Below are positions 58,740 through 64,000 of a stretch of DNA of 64,000 nt, piece after piece. The DNA comes from Dactylosporangium sp040605635 (GTDB taxonomy: Bacteria; Actinomycetota; Actinomycetes; Mycobacteriales; Micromonosporaceae), in contig NZ_JBEXDG010000020.1 of the NCBI RefSeq assembly GCF_040605635.1, positions 98,794 to 162,793 on the forward strand. Direction: 5' to 3'. The stretch's first letter is position 1, and the number at the start of each line of letters is the position of its first letter. The position numbers were made by a program, and so were the translations under genes. The notes beneath the pieces were generated by a model. The model made no database searches. It was not told where the DNA came from and worked only from the letters and a program-made list of their open reading frames with translations.

Positions 58740-59578
58740 ACGAAACGCTGGCGCTGCCGGCCCAGCCCGTCGATCGACAGCTCGACCACGTCGCCGGCGC
58801 GCAGGTACGGCTGGCCGGGAATGCCCATCGCCACCCCGGCCGGCGTGCCGGTGTTCACGACGTCGCCGGGGCGCAGCACCATGAACTGGCTCAGGTACCA
58901 GATCAGGTGCGGCACGTCGAAGATCATGTCACCGGCGAGCTCGTCCTGGCGGGGCTCGCCGTTGACCCACGACCGCAGCCGCAGGTCCGGGACGGCCAGG
59001 CCTTCCGCGGGGACCAGCCAGGGGCCGAGCGGGTTGAAGGTCTCGCACGACTTGCCCTTGTCCCACTGGCCGCCGCGCTCCAGCTGGAACTCCCGCTCGG
59101 AGACGTCGTTGCTGATCGCATACCCGGCGACGCAGGCGGGCGCGTCGGCGGGGCTGTCGAGATACCGGGCCTGCCGGCCGATGACGACGGCCAGCTCCAC
59201 CTCGTAGTCGGTCTTTACGCTGTTGCGCGGGACGCGCACGTCGTCGTCGGGGCCGACGACGGTGTCGGACGCCTTCATGAACACGACCGGCTCGGCGGGC
59301 GGCTCCGCGCCGGACTCGGCGGCGTGCGCCCGGTAGTTGAGGCCGATGCAGACGACCTTGCCGGGCCGCGCGACCGGCGCGCCGGTGCGGGCAGGGGGGT
59401 CGGCCAGCGCGGGCAGGGTGCCGGCGTCGAGGGCGTCGCGGACCCTGGCGATCCCGTCCGCCGCGAGGAACACGCCGTCGATGTCCGAGGTCAGCCGCGA
59501 CACGTCCCGCGGCACGTCCTCGGCGTCGAGCACCACGGGTCGTTCGGCACCGGACGGTCCAAGCCGGGCAAGTCTCAT
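58736..59578 (-). CDS. Fumarylacetoacetate hydrolase (FAH) family protein
   Basis: 280 aa: N-terminal lid, then the FAH core with KVVCIGLNYRAHAAESG, PVVFMKASDTVVGPDDDV, the metal-binding YEVELAVVIGR and NDVSEREFQ, and the C-terminal LRPGDVVNTGTPAGVAMG. Metal-dependent C-C hydrolase or acylpyruvase/oxaloacetate decarboxylase type; substrate unknown. ATG at 59578; TACCGT lies 8 nt upstream. Downstream of a GntR gene on the same strand. Confidence 0.92.
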   Translation of the reverse strand: MRLARLGPSGAERPVVLDAEDVPRDVSRLTSDIDGVFLAADGIARVRDALDAGTLPALADPPARTGAPVARPGKVVCIGLNYRAHAAESGAEPPAEPVVFMKASDTVVGPDDDVRVPRNSVKTDYEVELAVVIGRQARYLDSPADAPACVAGYAISNDVSEREFQLERGGQWDKGKSCETFNPLGPWLVPAEGLAVPDLRLRSWVNGEPRQDELAGDMIFDVPHLIWYLSQFMVLRPGDVVNTGTPAGVAMGIPGQPYLRAGDVVELSIDGLGRQRQRFV

Positions 59579-59612
59579 GGGCTGCCACGGTACGGACGCA
59601 GTGGCCAAGTGG

Positions 59613-60287
59613 TCAAGCCAATCCTGCCACCGCGGCGATGCGTTCGAGGTGGGCCGTCATCGCCGTCCGCGCGGCGTCGGGGTCGCCCCGCTCGACGGCG
59701 TCGACGATGGCCTCGTGGTCGTCGGCCGTCCGCCGGCGAACCCCGGGTCGCTCCGCCGTGATCGACCGGCTGGACCTGCCGAGGCCGGACAGCGACTCGA
59801 GCATGGCGGCCAGCAGCGCGTTGCCGGCCGCCTCGGCGATCAGCCGGTGCAGCACCAGGTCGGCCTCGACCTGGTCGTCGCCGCCGATCGCGGCCCGCAT
59901 CGCGGCGGCCTGCCCGGGGGTGGCCCGCTGCGCGGCGAGGGCGGCGAGCGCGGGCTCCAGGAGCAGCCGCGCCTCGAACAGCTCCCCGATCGTGCGCTCG
60001 TTGAGGGCCATCACGAAGCGCATCGGCTCCAGCAGGGCCGCGGTGGACAGCGCCGCGACGAACGTGCCGGCGCCGTGCCGGCTCTCCAGGATGTTGAGGC
60101 CCTGCAGGGAGCGGATCGTCTCGCGCAGCGTGGGCCGGCTGATGCCGAGCAGCTCGGCGAGCTCCCGCTCCGGCGGCAGCCGCTGCCCGGGCGTGAGCCG
60201 CCCGTCGACGATCATCTCCTGGATGGCGCGCGCCGCGTCCGCCGCCGCCGAGGTGCGCCGCAGCTTCACGAAGTCGGCCCCGCTCAC
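59613..60287 (-). CDS. GntR-family (FadR subfamily) transcriptional regulator
   Basis: 224 aa. wHTH (AARAIQEMIVDGRLTPGQRL, PPERELAELLGISRPTLRET) plus the all-helical FCD domain (LFEARLLLEPALAALAAQRA, DDHEAIVDAVERGDPDAART). Probably regulates the adjacent FAH gene, 34 nt downstream. I use the GTG at 60287 because TAGCGT ends exactly 7 nt before it; a GTG at 60296 would fall inside the leader. Confidence 0.92.
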   Translation of the reverse strand: MSGADFVKLRRTSAAADAARAIQEMIVDGRLTPGQRLPPERELAELLGISRPTLRETIRSLQGLNILESRHGAGTFVAALSTAALLEPMRFVMALNERTIGELFEARLLLEPALAALAAQRATPGQAAAMRAAIGGDDQVEADLVLHRLIAEAAGNALLAAMLESLSGLGRSSRSITAERPGVRRRTADDHEAIVDAVERGDPDAARTAMTAHLERIAAVAGLA

Positions 60288-60294
60288 CGCCCCC

Positions 60295-60300
60295 ACGCTA
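60295..60300 (-). promoter_or_regulatory. -10 element of the gntR-type gene
   Basis: TAGCGT on the minus strand, 7 nt before the GTG at 60287. Confidence 0.5.
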
Positions 60301-60365
60301 CGGCACCCACCTTCCGCGTGCCTCCCATGATCTGTGCCGACACGAAGCCCGCGGCGGGCGGCGGG

Positions 60366-61073
60366 TCAGGCAATGGTGGCGACGGTGAAGGTGCCCGGGT
60401 CCTTGCCGGCCCGGGCGACCGGGGTGCCGTCCGGGGACCAGATGGCGGAGCGGCCGGCGGTCTCGGTGTAGCCGTCGCCCGTCGGGCCGGCGAAGCTGGC
60501 GAACGCGACCCACACCCCGTGCGCCACGGCGATGCGGGCGCCGCGCTCGGCTTGCTCGTCGGCCTCCTCGGCGGACCTGCAGGTGCCGGCGAGATACGCG
60601 TCGATGCCGAGCGCCACGGTGTCGGCCTGGTGCCGCGGGACGCCGGTGTCCTTGCACTGGGCCAGTCCGAGGCGCCGGCCCTCGACGGTCACGACCGCCG
60701 GGCCGGCCGCGGGCCGGAAGCGGCGCCGCTCGTGCCCGCCCAGGTAGACCTTGCGGTAGGCGACGGTGACGGCGCCCGTGAGGCCGTCCACGGCGAGCAT
60801 CCCGATGAACGGCCCGCCGTCGCCGTCGACCGGGGCGCCGGCCAGCGCGAGGGTGCCGGTGTCCCGGCACGCGGTGAGCAGCTCGGAAAGGGCCTCGTGC
60901 TCCGGCGGCACGACATCCGCGTCGAGCTCGTAGCCGGTCAGGGACAGTTCGGGGAACACGACGACCCGCGCGCCCGCCGCGTGGACCACGGCGGCGTGGG
61001 TGGCCGCGTTGGCCGCCACGTCATAGGCGTCGCATTCCGGCTGCGCGACCGCGACGGTCAAGGGCTCCCGCAT
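60366..61073 (-). CDS. Carbon-nitrogen hydrolase (nitrilase superfamily)
   Basis: 235 aa with the full catalytic triad: Glu42 (FPELSLTGYE), Lys108 (YRKVYLGG) and Cys140 (AQCKD). Somewhat short, but the core fold is complete. Amidase or carbamoylase type; no indication of substrate. ATG at 61073, with TAGGAT 6 nt upstream and no Shine-Dalgarno. It could lead a unit with the gntR-type gene 78 nt downstream, although that has its own -10 element. Confidence 0.9.
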   Translation of the reverse strand: MREPLTVAVAQPECDAYDVAANAATHAAVVHAAGARVVVFPELSLTGYELDADVVPPEHEALSELLTACRDTGTLALAGAPVDGDGGPFIGMLAVDGLTGAVTVAYRKVYLGGHERRRFRPAAGPAVVTVEGRRLGLAQCKDTGVPRHQADTVALGIDAYLAGTCRSAEEADEQAERGARIAVAHGVWVAFASFAGPTGDGYTETAGRSAIWSPDGTPVARAGKDPGTFTVATIA

Positions 61074-61079
61074 CCATCG

Positions 61080-61085
61080 ATCCTA
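61080..61085 (-). promoter_or_regulatory. -10 element of the nitrilase-family gene
   Basis: TAGGAT on the minus strand, 6 nt before the ATG. Confidence 0.5.
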
Positions 61086-61549
61086 GACGCCGGGCAGGCT
61101 GCCCCGGGGCCCGTGACGTGCGCCGGTCGGCGGCCCGGACCTGCCGGTCGGCCGCGGACCGTCCCACGCCATATATCTGACGATCATCGATGTCGTTGGT
61201 TGGCTGCGAGGGTGTCGTATCGCATGGGCGACCACGCCTGCATTTCCTCGACGTCCGGTGGCGCGGCACCCGCCTGCTGAGCGGTCACCGGCGGGGCGGC
61301 CGCGACCGGCGGGCCGGCGTCGAGGTCGATCACGGATCCACGGTGGAGCCGGACCTGCCCGACGGAATCAGTCAATTGACGCCCCTGAATGCATGGGTAT
61401 CCCTCGCTCATACCCTCGCACTTCGATGCGACCGTCGCCGATGGGTGCCGCGGCGATAGTGTGCGTTGTCAATATCATCACGGGCGGTCTGCCCGCTTCC
61501 GGTCGCGGTCACCCCCGTCCGGTGCGGCAGGCCGACTTGAGGAGGCTTC
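61086..61549 (+). promoter_or_regulatory. Long upstream region of the metalloprotease gene
   Basis: About 460 nt without a convincing gene; open frames here are Arg/Gly/Ala-rich and lack coding character. More AT-rich near 61190-61200 and 61370-61480. TTGTCA at about 61466 and a strong ribosome site (TTGAGGAGG, 5 nt before the ATG) are visible; no clear -10 was identified. A long 5' UTR is likely. Confidence 0.35.
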
Positions 61550-63760
61550 ATGGTGCGAACACGCCTGGTCACGACCGCGGTCGTCGTCCTCGCCGCGCCG
61601 GTGCTCGTCGCCCTGCCGGGCTCCCCGGCGTCGGCGGCCCCGGTCAAGGCGCCTGCGGCGTCCAGTGCGAGCAAGACGTCCGACACGCGGCACATGACCC
61701 GCACGCAGTTCACGTTGGACGGCAAGCTGGTCGACACGTCGAAGATGGCGAAGCCGGCGCAGAAGCGCTCGCTGGCGGCGGGGGAGACCCCGGCCGTCGG
61801 CACGGTCCGTCAGTGGCTGGGTTCGGACGACTACCAGGGCCGGCTGTACCGCAAGGACTACGTCCTTCGTGGTGCCGGCGAGCACATCGAGGTCTGGGTC
61901 GCCGTCGACACCTCGTTCCCGGCGGGCGACTGCCGTAACGCGGTGCCGAACACGACCACGGTCACCGACGAGCAGGTGGCGAACTTCATCCACGAGTTCG
62001 ACACCAACATGTACCCGAAGGAGACCGCGGCCTTCAGCACCCCGCCGAACCGGGACGGCAGCAACGCGCTGCTCGGCCCGGACGCCAACGGCAACGGCGG
62101 CGTGTACACCGGCGGCGGCGAGAAGACCGTCACGCTGGTCGACAACGTCCGGGACGACAACTACTACACGTTCCCGGCCGCGACGACCTACATCGCCGGC
62201 TTCTTCTCCACCCAGTTCAACGAACTGTTCGACCGCAACGTCATGACGATCGACGCGTTCGACTGGGAGCACCGCACCGGTGCGAACCCCGTCGACGCGC
62301 CCTCCAGCGACGTCTGCACCAGCCGCCCGGCGCGCCCGACCCTGTACGAGGGCACGTTCGCGCACGAGTGGCAGCACCTGCTGCTGTCCTACGTCGACCC
62401 GAACGAGACGACGTGGCTCAACGAGGGTCTCGCGGACTTCGCGCAGACGCTCACCGGCTACGTCGACGGCACCAAGACGGTCTACGACAAGGGCGGCGAC
62501 AGCCACCTGTACTGCTTCCAGGGCTACGGCCCGGTGCAGACACCCTTCAACCCCAACCCCCGCGACTGCGGTGGCTCCCAGAACTCGCTCAACCTCTGGG
62601 GTGAGGGCGGCAGCGGCGCCGGTGTGCTCGCCGACTACGGCAACGCATACCAGTTCCTGCTGTACCTCTACGACCACTACGGTCAGGACATCATCGAGAA
62701 GCTGCACCGCGACGCCGCCCTGCAGGGCATCAAGAGCGTCGACGCGGCAGTGAAGGCCGAGGGCGCCAAGGACGCGTACACGGTGCTGCACGACTACCAG
62801 TCGTCGGTGCTGCTGGACAAGCTCCTGGACGACTCGCGCTGGAGCCTCGTGCTCGGCGCCGACAAGTCCAAGGTCACGTCGAAGAGCGTCCGCTCCTCGG
62901 TGAACCTGGCGAACACCCAGAGCTACAGCGTGCCCGGAGCGGCCCCCAACGGCGCCGACTACGTGCTGCTGCAGAAGACCGGCACGGCCATCAAGGGCAA
63001 GGACCTGCGGTCCCTGAAGTTCACGGGCGCGGCCCAGCTGCCGGCGGTCCCGCTGGCCTGGACGCTGGTGAACAACGACCCCGACCGGCCGGGCAACTCG
63101 GTGCTGTTCTCGGGCAACGCCAACAACACCGACGCCACCGCGGTCATCCCGGTGACCGTCCCCGCCACCAACGCGACGCTGGCCTTCCAGGCGAAGTACG
63201 GCGCCGAGCTCGGCTACGACTACGGCTACGTCGTGGTCTCCACCGACGGTGGCACGACCTACGCCGCGATCCCCGGTGACAGGACCGTCGACGCGCCGCT
63301 CGGGCCGGGCCTGAACGGCACGACGACCGGGTTCGAGCCGCACAGCTACGACCTGTCCGCGTACGCGGGCAAGTCGATCCTGCTCGGCTTCCGCTACGTC
63401 AGCGACGGTGGTGTCAACGAGGGCGGCCTGCTCATCGACGACATCAAGCTCGGCGGCACCACGCTGAGCGACGGCTCCAGCCTGGCGCCGTTCGACTCGC
63501 CGACGGAGATCCAGCCGGTCAAGGTCAAGAACTGGCACGTGAAGCTCGTCGGCATCGACGAGGGCAACCACTTCGCGTGGCAGCTCGAGTTCACCGGCAA
63601 GAACAGCATCCAGCTGAACTGGATCCAGCTGGCGCTGCTGTCGCTGTTCCCGAAGGTCGTGGCGGTCGTCGCCTACGACGAGCCGACGGAGCAGGTCCAG
63701 CAGTACGCGCCGTACACCCTCACGGTGAACGGCGTGCTCCAGCCGGGCGGCAGTTCCTGA
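61550..63760 (+). CDS. Secreted gluzincin-type metalloprotease (M30/M6-like)
   Basis: 736 aa. Signal peptide (RLVTTAVVVLAAPVLVALPG, cleavage near ASAAPVK), a pro-like region to about 75, then a catalytic domain with zinc motif HEWQH at 272-276 and downstream Glu292 in NEGLADF, the gluzincin spacing; SHLYCFQGYG and the CTSRP and RDCGG cysteines follow. The C-terminal half is beta-rich (LAFQAKYGAELGYDYGYVVV, STDGGTTYAAIPG, GGLLIDDIKLGG), like the jelly-roll domains of immune-inhibitor-A proteases. Exported; probably degrades extracellular protein. Strong AGGAGG ribosome site, unlike most genes here, and its own terminator. Confidence 0.9.
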   Translation: MVRTRLVTTAVVVLAAPVLVALPGSPASAAPVKAPAASSASKTSDTRHMTRTQFTLDGKLVDTSKMAKPAQKRSLAAGETPAVGTVRQWLGSDDYQGRLYRKDYVLRGAGEHIEVWVAVDTSFPAGDCRNAVPNTTTVTDEQVANFIHEFDTNMYPKETAAFSTPPNRDGSNALLGPDANGNGGVYTGGGEKTVTLVDNVRDDNYYTFPAATTYIAGFFSTQFNELFDRNVMTIDAFDWEHRTGANPVDAPSSDVCTSRPARPTLYEGTFAHEWQHLLLSYVDPNETTWLNEGLADFAQTLTGYVDGTKTVYDKGGDSHLYCFQGYGPVQTPFNPNPRDCGGSQNSLNLWGEGGSGAGVLADYGNAYQFLLYLYDHYGQDIIEKLHRDAALQGIKSVDAAVKAEGAKDAYTVLHDYQSSVLLDKLLDDSRWSLVLGADKSKVTSKSVRSSVNLANTQSYSVPGAAPNGADYVLLQKTGTAIKGKDLRSLKFTGAAQLPAVPLAWTLVNNDPDRPGNSVLFSGNANNTDATAVIPVTVPATNATLAFQAKYGAELGYDYGYVVVSTDGGTTYAAIPGDRTVDAPLGPGLNGTTTGFEPHSYDLSAYAGKSILLGFRYVSDGGVNEGGLLIDDIKLGGTTLSDGSSLAPFDSPTEIQPVKVKNWHVKLVGIDEGNHFAWQLEFTGKNSIQLNWIQLALLSLFPKVVAVVAYDEPTEQVQQYAPYTLTVNGVLQPGGSS

Positions 63761-63778
63761 CGCTGCGGTGAGCAAAGG

Positions 63779-63808
63779 CGGGCGCCCCTGGTTCACCAGG
63801 GGCGCCCG
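63779..63808 (+). terminator. 13-bp-arm terminator of the metalloprotease gene
   Basis: CGGGCGCCCCTGG-TTCA-CCAGGGGCGCCCG, perfect arms and a 4-nt loop, 18 nt after the stop codon. Confidence 0.8.
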
Positions 63809-63847
63809 TCGCGTTGTGCGCCGTGATCCGGAAGACCTTGTGCAGTC

Positions 63848-64000
63848 ATAGGTCAATGCCGGTGAGTTAAGCGTTCAGGGTGATGGATGGGGCTGGATGG
63901 TGACCGTGAAGGTTGCTGTCCAGCTTCGTTGTTTGCGGCCGGGTGGTTTGGTGGTGCGGTCGCTGATGCGGTTGCGGCGGTTGGGGAGGGTTTGTTCGAG
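63848..64000 (-). mobile_element. End of an insertion sequence (truncated by the window)
   Basis: The AT-richer stretch beginning near TAGGTCAATGCCGGTGAGTT, just outside the transposase stop, looks like an IS terminal sequence; I recall similar ends on actinomycete IS4-type elements. The other end lies outside the window, so the inverted repeat cannot be confirmed. Confidence 0.4.
63875..64000 (-). CDS. C-terminus of a probable IS4-type transposase (partial)
   Basis: The minus-strand frame is open to the window edge and ends at 63875; 41 residues are visible: LEQTLPNRRNRISDRTTKPP, then a basic stretch and a short hydrophobic/proline tail. The LPNRRNRIS-R-T-K pattern is typical of the basic C-terminal tails of DDE transposases of the IS4 family. 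Too short for a firm family call. Confidence 0.45.
   Translation of the reverse strand, partial: LEQTLPNRRNRISDRTTKPPGRKQRSWTATFTVTIQPHPSP

Overview
This is a very GC-rich actinobacterial chromosome segment. The complete GlgE glycogen pathway, a SigB/SigF-type sigma factor, LysX, an ECF42-DGPF pair, a Methyltransf_19 protein and GTG starts with ATGA/GTGA overlaps fit a filamentous actinomycete, perhaps Micromonosporaceae. That family assignment is inference from gene content; there is no 16S gene. I found no tRNA, rRNA, CRISPR array, prophage or replication origin. The only mobile-element trace is the C-terminus of a probable transposase at the right edge.

Layout. 1-10.5 kb: glgB-mak-treS-glgE-glgC on the minus strand with glgM (glgA) divergent, which converts ADP-glucose and trehalose via maltose-1-phosphate into branched alpha-glucan. 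10.5-16.5 kb: nine tightly coupled minus-strand genes headed by a TetR regulator with two operator-like palindromes. They include a DoxX-like protein, a BtaA-like DUF3419 protein, DUF2071, a membrane-anchored methyltransferase, a hydrolase and a nucleotidyltransferase; this is the most promising undescribed system here. 16.5-20.3 kb: a ClpC-type unfoldase without its usual middle domain and a neighbour of unknown function, both preceded by the same roughly 95-bp leader element. 20.5-25 kb: a DUF4331 / TPR / NicO metal-transporter cassette. 25-28.4 kb: methyltransferase, HEAT-repeat protein and sigma factor. 28.5-35.5 kb: ROK regulator, sugar ABC importer and SMP-30 lactonase. 35.5-42.8 kb: small proteins, ECF42/DGPF, an APC permease, a GlxA-type regulator, a peptidase-like hydrolase and an SCO6745-family protein. 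43-48.6 kb: MarR/DHA2 exporter, a secreted protein, a KhtTU-type K+/H+ antiporter and an IclR regulator. 48.6-56.3 kb: LysX, hemerythrin, SDR, PPK2, an LPG-synthase-like membrane protein and DeoR-DUF4406. 56.3-61.1 kb: Uma2, HxlR with a divergent methyltransferase around a 13-bp-arm palindrome, then GntR, FAH and nitrilase genes. 61.5-64 kb: a large secreted gluzincin-type metalloprotease, a strong terminator and the transposase end.

Two patterns recur. At least ten genes have a TAnnnT-like -10 hexamer only 6-7 nt before the start codon and no Shine-Dalgarno sequence, which implies leaderless mRNAs and helps fix the starts. Short tandem duplications with periods divisible by three occur inside several genes, often at termini or domain linkers.
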